A program made the position numbers and the translations under genes. From an uncultured Lachnospiraceae bacterium (lineage in GTDB: Bacteria; Bacillota; Clostridia; Lachnospirales; Lachnospiraceae), in NCBI GenBank assembly GCA_934351835.1, contig CAKRJP010000002.1, positions 124,001 through 188,000 on the forward strand: a DNA stretch of 64,000 nt, in the 5' to 3' direction. Shown here one piece after another: positions 33,321 to 42,378 of this stretch (position 1 is the stretch's first letter; every line of letters begins with the position of its first letter). The notes under the pieces are model-generated. The model was not told where the DNA came from. It ran no database searches and worked only from the letters and a program-made list of their open reading frames with translations.

Positions 33321-34163
33321 TAACAAATTTGCACTTTTCACCACATGTTTTGCAAGTACGGATGTTGTAACGCTTCCGACACCTCTCGGCACAGGGCTGA
33401 TATAGGATGCTTTTTCTGCTACTGCATCGAAATCCACATCTCCACAAAGATTGCCTTCTTCATCCACATTGATACCGACATCTGCGACAATGGCACCTTC
33501 ACCGACCATATCTGCTGTCACCATTTTGGCTTTCCCGGCTGCTGCCACCAATACTTCCGCATCCGCACAGGTCTTCACCAGATTTTTCGTCTTTGTATGG
33601 CAGATTGTAACTGTTGCATTCTTCTTAAGCATCAGCATGGACAATGGTCTTCCTACCACCATGCTCCGGCCTACAATCGTCACTTTCTTTCCTGTAAGAT
33701 CAACATCATAATGTGCTAACATCTCCATAACGGCTTCTGCAGTACACGGTGCATGACCGGTCTCATCCCCGGAAAATACTTTTGCCATATTCACCGGACT
33801 CATACAATCTACATCCTTGTATGGATGAATCATCATTTTTAACGGTTCCTCATCCAAATGCGCCGGAAGTGGGCGGAATAACAAAATTCCATGGACCGAC
33901 AGATCTGTATTTATTTCCTGGAATTTTTCTTCCAACTCCTGTTGGGAAATGTCCTCCGCCAGTTCTACCACCCGGCACTCAATCCCGGTAAGCTCCATAC
34001 GTTTTTTTGCTCCGCGCTCATAAGCAAGATCATCCGGCCTTGCTCCCACACGCAGAATCGCAAGACAGGGAGAAACACCGTTGCCTTTTAATTTTTCTAC
34101 TTTTTCGATAATCTCTGCTTTCATGGCCTTTGCCACTTCTGCGCCTTTCATCAGTTCACTCAT
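33303..34163 (-). CDS. folD: Bifunctional methylene-THF dehydrogenase/cyclohydrolase FolD
   Basis: FolD interconverts 5,10-methylene-, methenyl- and 10-formyl-THF. The catalytic Lys region is altered: the usual YVKNK(xxA) stretch reads DDLAYERGAKKRMEL, with the Lys-Lys pair shifted. The nucleotide site GRSMVVGRPL and PVPRGVGSVT are intact. Length is 286. It follows fchA by 18 bases. The lack of the canonical Y-x3-K spacing makes full dehydrogenase activity worth confirming. Confidence 0.88.
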   Translation of the reverse strand: MSELMKGAEVAKAMKAEIIEKVEKLKGNGVSPCLAILRVGARPDDLAYERGAKKRMELTGIECRVVELAEDISQQELEEKFQEINTDLSVHGILLFRPLPAHLDEEPLKMMIHPYKDVDCMSPVNMAKVFSGDETGHAPCTAEAVMEMLAHYDVDLTGKKVTIVGRSMVVGRPLSMLMLKKNATVTICHTKTKNLVKTCADAEVLVAAAGKAKMVTADMVGEGAIVADVGINVDEEGNLCGDVDFDAVAEKASYISPVPRGVGSVTTSVLAKHVVKSANLLLTKTI

Positions 34164-34181
34164 TACTCTCTCTGCCTTTCT

Positions 34182-34811
34182 CTATCGAAGCTGCACCAGC
34201 ACATCTGAATAAATCTTCTCTTCCAGTTTGCGTGCCTTTTCGATCAGTGCGTCCGCTTTCTGGTTCATCTCTTCCGCCACTTTGCGGTCTTTCATACATT
34301 TCGTATTGATGTATACATTCAAAGAAGAACTCTCCAGAGCACTTCTGGCAAATAACACTCCGACTCCCACATCGCTGAGTGCCATTCTGCTTCCCTTTTC
34401 TCCCAGAACCTCCAACAACTCCATCACCTGATAAATAATCTCCATCGTCTCCAGAGGAACAATACTCGCCTGATACAATGCGTTCTCCATCACGCATGCT
34501 TTTTCTGCAACCTCTTCCGGAGTACTCTTTGGCAACTTGTAGGCTTTTGCCAGCGGTTCAAAGGCTTCCGCATCTTTATCTGTATAAACTATCAGTTTAT
34601 CTCTCAATATTTCAAGCTGCTCTCTTACCTGACAGATTTCTTCTTCCACATCAGCATATTTTTTCTTTCCGACAGTCAGATTTGCCACCATCATTCCCAA
34701 TGCCGAGGCAAGTGCTCCGACGGTTGCTGCCGCTCCACCGCCCCCCGGTACAGGTGCTTTTGAGGATAATAAGCCTATAAATTCTGTCGCTTTTTGATCT
34801 AATATTTTCAT
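34182..34811 (-). CDS. fchA: Formimido-THF cyclodeaminase family protein (FchA)
   Basis: The 209-residue helical protein has the family signature SSKAPVPGGGGAAATVGALA and belongs to the cyclodeaminase/methenyl-THF cyclohydrolase group. It would supply the cyclohydrolase step next to FolD in one-carbon metabolism. The ATG at 34811 has GGAG seven bases upstream. A terminator hairpin separates it from hydE, so it probably forms a two-gene unit with folD. Confidence 0.87.
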   Translation of the reverse strand: MKILDQKATEFIGLLSSKAPVPGGGGAAATVGALASALGMMVANLTVGKKKYADVEEEICQVREQLEILRDKLIVYTDKDAEAFEPLAKAYKLPKSTPEEVAEKACVMENALYQASIVPLETMEIIYQVMELLEVLGEKGSRMALSDVGVGVLFARSALESSSLNVYINTKCMKDRKVAEEMNQKADALIEKARKLEEKIYSDVLVQLR

Positions 34812-34841
34812 GTTGTATCTCCATCTCTTCCATTTTCTCAT

Positions 34842-34869
34842 TCTTCAAAAAGATTTCTCAAAAAATCTT
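34842..34869 (-). terminator. Probable terminator of the nitrogenase-like/hyp/hyd operon
   Basis: On the minus strand AAGATTT (34869-34863) pairs with AAATCTT (34856-34850) and is followed by TTTTTG. It lies between the hydE stop and the fchA start. A possible promoter (TTGACT, 17 bases, TAAGAT) sits just upstream of the hairpin. Confidence 0.55.
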
Positions 34870-34908
34870 ATTGTACAACATCTTAGGCTATTTTATTTTC
34901 AAAGTCAA

Positions 34909-35955
34909 TTATTCCCTGTAATCCCCTCTGGAAATTTTCACCTGATAGCCTACTGTCTCGATTCGTCTCTGCATACACATCCGGCATTCAGCCGCCTCAT
35001 CGCCGGTGCATATCTTTCCGTCATAGAGCAAATATTTTCCCCGGACTTCCACCGGAGAAAGATTCGGCATCACCACATTTGACCCGGCTAAAATGCCTTT
35101 CTCCCGCCCCATCGGATGGATTGTTCCAAGGGCTGTTGTCGCCGGAAGGAGTACGTGTGGGAACATTAACCTAAGGATTCCCAGAAGATGCAGTGTGTCG
35201 TCTAATGTCCCCGATGGTTCTTTTGCAAATGGGGTATCTTTATGCGCGATAAATGGACCAATTCCGATCATATGTGGCTGTAATTCTTTCATAAAGAGAA
35301 GATCTTCCACTAAGTATTCTGGTATCTGTCCCGGAGATCCTACCATTATTCCACATCCCACCTGATAGCCGATCTCTTTTAGATCAAACAAACATTTCTT
35401 TCGATGTTCCAGGCTCAGGGACTCCGGATGAAGCATCCTGTAATGTGCCGGATCTGCGGTTTCATGTCTTAATAAATACCTCTCTGCTCCCGCTTCATAA
35501 TAAGCCTTATAGGAATCATAGGATTTTTCACCGATAGAAAGAGTGATTGCACAGTCCGGATGTTCTTTTCTGATCTCTGCTACAATCTCACAGATTTTCT
35601 CATCCGTATAATAACCATCCTCGCCGCCCTGCAGCACAAACGTCCGGAACCCCAGTTCGTACCCCTGTCTGCAGCAATTAAGGATCTGTTCTTTTGTCAG
35701 GCGGTAACGATTGGCCTTACAGTTACTTTTTCGTATTCCACAATAGTAACAGTCATTTTTGCAGTAGTTGGTAAATTCAATCAAACCACGGAGATAAACG
35801 TCTTTTCCATAGATTTCTTCTCTTACCTGCCTTGCCTGTTCATAGAGATATTCTTCCTCCTCCGCACTCCAGTCCTGTAAAAGTTCTGCGAATTCTTTCC
35901 TGGATAATATGTTTTTTTCACGCAGCTTATCAATTAACGGTTTCTTCATATTCAT
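34909..35955 (-). CDS. hydE: [FeFe]-hydrogenase maturase HydE (radical SAM)
   Basis: HydE acts in assembly of the 2Fe subcluster of [FeFe] hydrogenase. The radical SAM cluster Cys are C65, C69 and C72 in NYCKNDCYYCGIR. Length 348 matches the family, and C-terminal Cys pairs (CTGDEAAECRMC) may bind a second cluster. The start overlaps the aspA end by 26 bases. It is the last gene of an operon that also holds nitrogenase-like and hyp genes. Confidence 0.9.
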   Translation of the reverse strand: MNMKKPLIDKLREKNILSRKEFAELLQDWSAEEEEYLYEQARQVREEIYGKDVYLRGLIEFTNYCKNDCYYCGIRKSNCKANRYRLTKEQILNCCRQGYELGFRTFVLQGGEDGYYTDEKICEIVAEIRKEHPDCAITLSIGEKSYDSYKAYYEAGAERYLLRHETADPAHYRMLHPESLSLEHRKKCLFDLKEIGYQVGCGIMVGSPGQIPEYLVEDLLFMKELQPHMIGIGPFIAHKDTPFAKEPSGTLDDTLHLLGILRLMFPHVLLPATTALGTIHPMGREKGILAGSNVVMPNLSPVEVRGKYLLYDGKICTGDEAAECRMCMQRRIETVGYQVKISRGDYRE

Positions 35956-37285
35956 GCTTTTCTTGCTCCAATATCTTTTTTGCCTCTTTTATTTCGTATC
36001 GTTTCAGGATTTCGCTCACTCTGTCATATCCAAGGAGCGGAACATAAGCCGTTGCAAAAGCAAAGGAATTTTCCAGATATTTGTTACAGTTTTTTGTTTC
36101 TACTTTTAATGTCTTCACTGCCTTTTCTCTGAAAATCCGAACAGTATCACTCATAAGTTCCAGACTCTCAAGTATGGATTCTGCCATCAGCGGACCAAAT
36201 GCATTAAGTTCGAATTCTCCACGGCCTGCTGCCATCATGATTGCAGTGTCGTTAGCACAGACACGCATAGAAGTCTGCATAACCATCTCCGGAATGACCG
36301 GGTTAATTTTCCCCGGCATGATACTACTTCCCTGCTGCATTGCAGCCAGACGTATTTCTCCCAATCCTCCATAAGGTCCGGAATTCATTAACCGAAGATC
36401 ATTACTGATTTTTAACAAATTCACTGCCAGTGCCTTTAAAAGACCAGACACTTCTACATACACATCCATATTTTGCGTGATGTCCATCGGATACTCTGCT
36501 GCTGCCAGCCCAAGTCCTGTCAGATTACGCAGTTTCTCCACTACACGAAATCTGTATTTTCGTTCTGTTGTGTCACTTCCGCCAACTGCTGTTCCTCCAA
36601 GGTTAATCTGGCGTAGCCGTTCCTCTACTTTATAAAGCCTCCACCGGTCCCTCGCAATTCCCTGGGCATAAGCTCCGAACTCCTGTCCCATCGTGACTGG
36701 CACTGCATCCATCAATTCTGTACGCCCAAGTTTTTTGATATCTTCATACTCATTTTCTTTTTCCTGCAATATCTTCTGAAGTTTCGCACACTCTTCAGAT
36801 AAAATCCGAAGTCTTTCTATCGCTGCAATCCGAAGTCCTGTCGGATAAACATCATTTGTCGACTGTCCTCTGTTCACATCATCGATTGGATGTACATATT
36901 CATACTCTCCGGGGTTGTGCCCAAGTTTTATCAATGCAAGATTTGCCAGCACTTCATTGACATTCATATTCGTTGACGTCCCCGCACCGCCCTGTAATGC
37001 CTGCAACGGAAAATATTCTCTTTTTTCCTTATATAAAATTTCATCACAGACTTCTGAAATTGCATGATAAACCTCTGCCTTCTCCGGATGAAGTTCTTCG
37101 TAAGTCAGGGCCGCTGCCTTTTTCACCATTACAATTCCACGGATCAGATGATAATTCACTTTTTCCCCGTTTAGATCAAAATTTTCCAATGCCCGGACAG
37201 TATTGATTCCGTACATTACATTGCATGCAATCTTTTTTTCTCCCAATGCATCACGCTCAACTCTATATCTGGCCCCATTCTCCAT
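35930..37285 (-). CDS. aspA: Aspartate ammonia-lyase (hydrogenase-maturation-linked)
   Basis: The 451-residue protein belongs to the fumarase/aspartase superfamily, with the signature GSSIMPGKINPVIPE and the substrate-binding segments GGAGTSTNMNVNEV and NRGQSTNDVYPT. Aspartases convert aspartate to fumarate plus ammonia. Copies next to hydE and hydF are common in clostridia, where a supply of ammonia or a related small molecule for cofactor building is suspected. AGGAG precedes the ATG. Confidence 0.88.
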   Translation of the reverse strand: MENGARYRVERDALGEKKIACNVMYGINTVRALENFDLNGEKVNYHLIRGIVMVKKAAALTYEELHPEKAEVYHAISEVCDEILYKEKREYFPLQALQGGAGTSTNMNVNEVLANLALIKLGHNPGEYEYVHPIDDVNRGQSTNDVYPTGLRIAAIERLRILSEECAKLQKILQEKENEYEDIKKLGRTELMDAVPVTMGQEFGAYAQGIARDRWRLYKVEERLRQINLGGTAVGGSDTTERKYRFRVVEKLRNLTGLGLAAAEYPMDITQNMDVYVEVSGLLKALAVNLLKISNDLRLMNSGPYGGLGEIRLAAMQQGSSIMPGKINPVIPEMVMQTSMRVCANDTAIMMAAGRGEFELNAFGPLMAESILESLELMSDTVRIFREKAVKTLKVETKNCNKYLENSFAFATAYVPLLGYDRVSEILKRYEIKEAKKILEQEKHEYEETVN

Positions 37286-37315
37286 GTCTTCTCTCTCCTG
37301 TCTTTTGGATATGCT

Positions 37316-38509
37316 CTACTTCTGCAAATACGGAAATATTCCAAGACTTCTCTGCAAGATTCCCTGCATATATGCAATCACCGTTCCATAATTCGTAATC
37401 GGAACATTTTGATCCTCCGCACACTTCATGCGATAACGTACTTCCCGTTCTGTCAGCATACAGCCTCCACAGTGGATCACAAGTGCATAAGAAGACAAAT
37501 CTTCCGGGAAGTCTCTTCCGGAACTGGTCTCAATCGTAATCTGTGCACCTGTATATTGTTTCAGCCACCGGGGGATTTTTACGGTTCCTATATCATCACA
37601 CTGTCTGTGGTGAGTACACCCCTCAGAGATTAAAATCTTATCTCCGTCTTTTAAGTGTTCCATTGCCCGGACACCTTCCACAGCCGTCTCAAGAAAGCCT
37701 TTGTATCTTGCCATCAAGATTGAAAATGACGTAAGTGGAATATCCTCCGGCACATCTGCCGACACTTTTGCAAACACCTGACTATCCGTAATGACCAGTG
37801 CCGGTTTTTCCGCCAGCTTTTCCAACAATCCCCGTAATTCATATTCTTTTACACAGATAGCACTGGCATCTGCTTCCAGCACATCCCGGATAACCATCTG
37901 CTGAGGAAGGATCAAACGTCCTTTTGGCGCTGCCTTATCAATCGGTATCACCAAAACCACCAATTGATCCGGATGTATCAGATCTCCTACTAATTGAAGT
38001 TTTCCTGCATCCGTCTTGACCAGTTCTCCCGTCTTTTCTTTTAATTCTTCGATTTTCTGACGTTTTACCGCGCTTACATAAATGCTCTTTGCACTGTCTT
38101 CCGGTACTTCTTCCAACAGGTCTGCCTTATTAAAAGCAATCAGATAAGGAATGTTTTTCTTTCGGATCAGAGCTAACAGTTCTTCCTCGCACTCTTTCAT
38201 TCCTTCTGTTGCATCTACCACCAAAATAGCAATATCGATCCTGTTCAATACCTGTTTCGTCTTCCCCACACGCATCTCTCCCAATGCGCCCTCATCGTCA
38301 TATCCCGGAGTATCTATGATTACCACCGGGCCTAACGGAAGTAATTCCATAGACTTGCGAACAGGATCCGTCGTAGTTCCCTTCACATCCGACACCACCG
38401 ACAATTCCTGTCCGGTAAATGCATTAACAAGACTTGATTTCCCGGCGTTTCTCCGGCCAAAAAAACCGATATGTAACCGTTCCGCAGACGGCGTCTCATT
38501 TAATCCCAT
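37316..38509 (-). CDS. hydF: [FeFe]-hydrogenase maturation GTPase HydF
   Basis: HydF is the scaffold that carries the 2Fe subcluster precursor to the hydrogenase. The N-terminal GTPase has GRRNAGKSS and DTPG. The C-terminal cluster-binding domain has the CTHH motif and, about 50 residues later, HCGGC, the known HydF ligand set. Length is 397. The start overlaps the end of the nitrogenase-like gene upstream by ten bases, so co-translation is likely. Confidence 0.93.
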   Translation of the reverse strand: MGLNETPSAERLHIGFFGRRNAGKSSLVNAFTGQELSVVSDVKGTTTDPVRKSMELLPLGPVVIIDTPGYDDEGALGEMRVGKTKQVLNRIDIAILVVDATEGMKECEEELLALIRKKNIPYLIAFNKADLLEEVPEDSAKSIYVSAVKRQKIEELKEKTGELVKTDAGKLQLVGDLIHPDQLVVLVIPIDKAAPKGRLILPQQMVIRDVLEADASAICVKEYELRGLLEKLAEKPALVITDSQVFAKVSADVPEDIPLTSFSILMARYKGFLETAVEGVRAMEHLKDGDKILISEGCTHHRQCDDIGTVKIPRWLKQYTGAQITIETSSGRDFPEDLSSYALVIHCGGCMLTEREVRYRMKCAEDQNVPITNYGTVIAYMQGILQRSLGIFPYLQK

Positions 38510-39705
38510 GTTCCTTCCTCCTTCTCAAAAATCCGCAACAGATCCGGCATTATTTTCAAATAGCATCTTCCTGAAAATGCCGCATGCGGAAGTTCATAAA
38601 AATGACTTCCTTCCGGACAGATCGGACGGTACAGTGGATCTGCCACAATATTCTTTTTCCCTTTTAGTGCCTGTTCGATCGACTCTTCACTCCGAAGGTG
38701 CAGATCTCCATCCGCTAATAATTCTTCGCACTTTTCCATCGGCGAAATTACTTGTACATCATAACCATAAGTTTCCGTGATTGCTGCTGCCAGAGACCCC
38801 ATCGTGACAGGCTCGCCGATGATCGTTACTTGTGATTTTGGTAAGTTCACTGTTTCTGTCCCATCTGGTGTTTCCGCCATTGATCTTGACCAATTCATAC
38901 ATTCTCGTTCACTGCACAAGACTCGACTCTTTCTATCCGTCTCTGCCTGTCGGAGTGCAGACATCACTCGGTCTCTGAGCGGCCCGATCGGTACGCCGGC
39001 TACATAAGGAATCTGAAACTCTTTTTCCAGATATCGTGCAGTCTCAATCCCGATCTGCGATACAACCAGATTCACACTGGCCGCACCGGATGTCTTCAGT
39101 TTCTCCAATGAATCGCCCATTGCCCAGACACTTTGTACTTCAAATTTCTCCTCTTCCAGAACTTTTTTCATAGATTTCACAGCATCCTTATATGTATAGT
39201 CCAGCGGCGTCATTCCAAGTATATTTACTGTATGCTCGCGTTTTTCTTCTGATTTTTCTACAAATCGTTCCGCCAGTTGTCTAAATGCTGCTCCTGCTCC
39301 CTGCACATAATCATGCATTCCATTGGTCTCCACCGCAAATGTCGGAATTTTTGTCTCTCTTTCTATGATTCTTGCCAGTGCCTTAAAATCCGTTCCGTTT
39401 AAGAACGGTACCGGAGATCCACAGAGTGCTATAAACTTTGGTTGCAGACGTTTAGCCGCATCTATCACATCATCAACCATTTTCCGGTCATTTCCCATAA
39501 CAGCGTCAACTTCAGTAAGCCCTGTAATAAAGATCTGGCTGTCCATCTCATACCAACGGATCTCATCATGGGTATTATAAGTGGAGTTGCAGCCGGAAGG
39601 ATCATGCATAACTACCATTCCTCCCAGTTCAAACAATGCGGAACAAACGCCTGATACGTCTGCTGTATAAACCGGAATAATCCGGTAAGCATTCTCTATA
39701 TGCAA
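38500..39705 (-). CDS. Nitrogenase component 1-like protein, pair 2 small subunit
   Basis: The 401-residue protein has the nitrogenase component 1 (NifD/NifK/NifE/NifN) fold pattern: SALFELGGMVVMHDPSGCNS with Cys39 in the P-cluster-ligand region, then IFITGLTEVDAVMGNDRKM, equivalent to the NifK LTE...FGG loop, and CGSPVPFLNGTDF. It is a clear paralogue of the protein at 46111-47166. It starts at TTG 39705 with GGGGGTG six bases upstream and overlaps the previous gene. Its enzymatic role is unknown. Confidence 0.8.
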   Translation of the reverse strand: MHIENAYRIIPVYTADVSGVCSALFELGGMVVMHDPSGCNSTYNTHDEIRWYEMDSQIFITGLTEVDAVMGNDRKMVDDVIDAAKRLQPKFIALCGSPVPFLNGTDFKALARIIERETKIPTFAVETNGMHDYVQGAGAAFRQLAERFVEKSEEKREHTVNILGMTPLDYTYKDAVKSMKKVLEEEKFEVQSVWAMGDSLEKLKTSGAASVNLVVSQIGIETARYLEKEFQIPYVAGVPIGPLRDRVMSALRQAETDRKSRVLCSERECMNWSRSMAETPDGTETVNLPKSQVTIIGEPVTMGSLAAAITETYGYDVQVISPMEKCEELLADGDLHLRSEESIEQALKGKKNIVADPLYRPICPEGSHFYELPHAAFSGRCYLKIMPDLLRIFEKEEGTWD

Positions 39706-41084
39706 CTTTCACACCCCCATCCTTTTCGTATGATCAGATTTTTTGTATCTTTCGGTTCTTTATATGCCTCTTCTATCAGCCTCATAGTCTCTCTGATTCC
39801 GGAAAACCCAAACAATCCGCCACCCTGTACTACATTCACAAAATGGTCAGTGCCTTCAAACCAGGCTGCCTTCTGCCCAATTGCCAGCACTTCCGGATGA
39901 TTTCTTTCCATCGTCCGGCACTCTGGTTTCATTGTCGCCACCAATGTAAGTTCCGGATACTCTTTCTGAAGCCAAAGAAAATCTTTCTCCTCTTCCGGTA
40001 AAATTCCGTCCAAATATACCCGCTCTACTACAAATCCATGTGACAATAACAAACGTGCAAGACCTAACGGTCTCGGATGATAGGTGTAATCTATGGAAAT
40101 CGGCGTACTGCCCAAAAGATCTGCGGTTCGCAAAATAGCATCTTCACATTGACAGATTTCTTCTGCAATCCTTTCCTCAAATTTTTCAAAGTTACCGCGA
40201 CTTTCAAAAACACCTGCTACACCGGTTTCTTTCCTGCCAATCGCACTTTTTTCTAATAATACCAGAATTCTTTTCCACTCTTCTTTAATTTCTTCATAAT
40301 CAAAACTCATCGGAAGATAAAGAAATGGTCTCTGTAATCTTTCTGCCAGCTTTTCTCCACCCATCTTTCCAGATGGATATGTCACAACAAATGCTTCACT
40401 CTCTCCCATTGAAAGATAATCCTGATAATCCTTCAACGTGCTGATTTCTTTTAATGTTCCTCCTGCTTCGGAAATCAATCTTTTCAGATCACTGTTATTA
40501 TCCAGCGGCAGATCACTTCCCACCAGACTGAATATACCGTTTTTCACCGGAAGTTCCCGAATGGGATCATACATACTTTTTCGCAGCTTCTGATCCGGTG
40601 TCGGCCCCTTTTTCTGAAGCAGACAATCCATGAAGCATCGGGCAAAAAAGATATTCGGAAACATTTCTCCTAATTTTCGGTAAATATAATCCAGATCACA
40701 TCCCAAAAACTGATGTACACATACCGTAAAAAGAAGGACCACCGGCGGTTGTTTTTCTAATTTACGGATACATGCCGCCACACCTTCAATGGTGACGTCC
40801 TCCAATTTCCCGGAAATCATATCTTCCTCTTCCAGGATTACAAAAGAAAAACGTTCCTGAGCATTCATCTCTGCCGCTGTCAGCACAACACCCCGCATAC
40901 AGTTATAAGCGCATACATAGATCTGTCTTGCTTCCGGGACCAGCATTCCCATATGTACAATATTCCAGGTACCATGGGCCGGGGAATTAAACTCCAGTAC
41001 ATTGGCGAACGGTGCCGGAAATGCCGCATCTTTAATCAGTATTTCCATATTTTTTGTAAGTTCTGGTTTTACTTTTTTCAACAT
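39696..41084 (-). CDS. Nitrogenase component 1-like protein, pair 2 large subunit
   Basis: The 462-residue protein matches the 47168-48460 protein along its length: a FNSPAHGTWN motif, Cys58/Cys62 in VCAYNCMRG where the paralogue has SPGCCGRN, Cys122 and Cys129 in FTVCVHQFLGCDLDYI, then a Rossmann-like domain beginning GIFSLVGSDLP. A C-terminal CESC motif is extra. It belongs to the nitrogenase component 1 superfamily without being a true NifD or NifK. GAGGG lies six bases before its ATG. Confidence 0.78.
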   Translation of the reverse strand: MLKKVKPELTKNMEILIKDAAFPAPFANVLEFNSPAHGTWNIVHMGMLVPEARQIYVCAYNCMRGVVLTAAEMNAQERFSFVILEEEDMISGKLEDVTIEGVAACIRKLEKQPPVVLLFTVCVHQFLGCDLDYIYRKLGEMFPNIFFARCFMDCLLQKKGPTPDQKLRKSMYDPIRELPVKNGIFSLVGSDLPLDNNSDLKRLISEAGGTLKEISTLKDYQDYLSMGESEAFVVTYPSGKMGGEKLAERLQRPFLYLPMSFDYEEIKEEWKRILVLLEKSAIGRKETGVAGVFESRGNFEKFEERIAEEICQCEDAILRTADLLGSTPISIDYTYHPRPLGLARLLLSHGFVVERVYLDGILPEEEKDFLWLQKEYPELTLVATMKPECRTMERNHPEVLAIGQKAAWFEGTDHFVNVVQGGGLFGFSGIRETMRLIEEAYKEPKDTKNLIIRKGWGCESCI

Positions 41085-41101
41085 CCCTTATCCCTCTGCT
41101 T

Positions 41102-41359
41102 TTATCTTTCTGTGATCACATTGGAATATGCCGTTTTCACAGATACTCCTTTCAAACGGCCGATTTTCCCGGAAAGTCCACTGATCACGTCCTGCGGTGC
41201 ATCAATAGCGATGCTGATGATACTGATATTTTTCTGTCTGTACGGAAGTCCCATTCGTCCGATAATATAAGGAGCTGCGTCATGCAGGTATTCATTGACT
41301 TTTGCCACGGCTTCTCCGTCTTCTACGATAATTGCGATCACTGCTACTCTAGTTTCCAT
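41102..41359 (-). CDS. TM1266-family iron-only hydrogenase system regulator
   Basis: The 85-residue ACT/NikR-like ferredoxin-fold protein (METRVAVIAIIVEDGEAV, NEYLHDAAPYIIGRMGLPY, DAPQDVISGLSGKIGRL) matches the small protein usually encoded with hydE, hydF and hydG. Its biochemical role is unproven; a ligand-sensing role is assumed for the family. Here it sits between hypE and the second nitrogenase-like pair. Confidence 0.85.
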   Translation of the reverse strand: METRVAVIAIIVEDGEAVAKVNEYLHDAAPYIIGRMGLPYRQKNISIISIAIDAPQDVISGLSGKIGRLKGVSVKTAYSNVITER

Positions 41360-41373
41360 CTATCTCTTCTCCT

Positions 41374-42378
41374 TTAACAAATACGCGGAAGTAATTCTCC
41401 CCCAGGCTGTGCCAGTATTGTCTGCGCACCGATCTCTGTTGTCATCACTACCTGCCCCGGATGTTCTTCTGTAATCTCTCCGATCACTGCTGCATCTTTA
41501 GAATACGGACATTTTTTCAATGTATCCACAATTGTCTGTGCCTTTTCTTTCGGTGCAATGATGACAAGTCGTCCCTCACATGCCAGGTATAATGGCTCTA
41601 ATCCCAACATTCCACAGACCCCTTTGACTTCATCTGCCACCGGAACTTCTTCCATCTTCAGATTAATCCCTACCTGGCTCTGTCCGGCAATTTCATAAAG
41701 AACTGTTCCCACACCGCCCCTGGTGGCATCTCTGATCACATGTACATCTTTTGTCTGGTCTAATATGGATTTTACAGTGTTCCACAAAGGCGCACAGTCA
41801 CTGGTCACATTCGCATCAATCCCAAAATCTTCTCTCGCTAATAAAATCGTACAGCCATGCCGTCCAACATCTCCGGTAACGATGATCGCATCCCCCGGTT
41901 TTGCATAATTCCCAGAGGTGGATACTCCCTCCAGGATCTCGCCGACACCGGTCGTCGTAATAAACACTCCATCCACCTGTCCTTTTCCGGCGACTTTCGT
42001 ATCTCCCGATACAATTCGTACACCTGCTTCTTTGGCAGTTTTTTCCATTGCCGCTGCAATCTCCTCTAACTTCTCCATCGGAAAACCTTCTTCAATAACA
42101 AATGCACAGGACAGATACAATGGTTTTGCCCCCATACATGCCAGGTCATTGACTGTACCGCATATGGAAAGTTTTCCAATGTTTCCTCCCGGGAAAAATG
42201 CCGGTGACACAATAAATCCATCGGTGGACATTGCCATCTTATTCACCGGAGGCATCAGCACTGCTGCATCATCTGCCGTCAGATCCGGATTGCTGAAATG
42301 TTTTCCAAATACTTCATCTATTAATTCTGCGGTCTGTTTTCCGCCGGCTCCGTGAGCCATCGTTACTGTCTTTGTCAT
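41374..42378 (-). CDS. hypE: Hydrogenase maturation factor HypE
   Basis: HypE dehydrates a carbamoyl group received from HypF to a thiocyanate on its C-terminal Cys, giving the CN ligands of the NiFe centre. The protein ends LLPRIC, so the essential C-terminal Cys is present. The PurM-like ATP-binding region (MAHGAGGKQTAELI, DDAAVL) is intact. Length is 334. The start overlaps the hypD stop (ATGA). Confidence 0.95.
   Translation of the reverse strand: MTKTVTMAHGAGGKQTAELIDEVFGKHFSNPDLTADDAAVLMPPVNKMAMSTDGFIVSPAFFPGGNIGKLSICGTVNDLACMGAKPLYLSCAFVIEEGFPMEKLEEIAAAMEKTAKEAGVRIVSGDTKVAGKGQVDGVFITTTGVGEILEGVSTSGNYAKPGDAIIVTGDVGRHGCTILLAREDFGIDANVTSDCAPLWNTVKSILDQTKDVHVIRDATRGGVGTVLYEIAGQSQVGINLKMEEVPVADEVKGVCGMLGLEPLYLACEGRLVIIAPKEKAQTIVDTLKKCPYSKDAAVIGEITEEHPGQVVMTTEIGAQTILAQPGGELLPRIC

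Noticed and set aside
38151..38780. A 209-codon plus-strand open frame over hydF and the component-1-like gene
   Set aside because: It is a shadow of two clear minus-strand genes and resembles no protein family.
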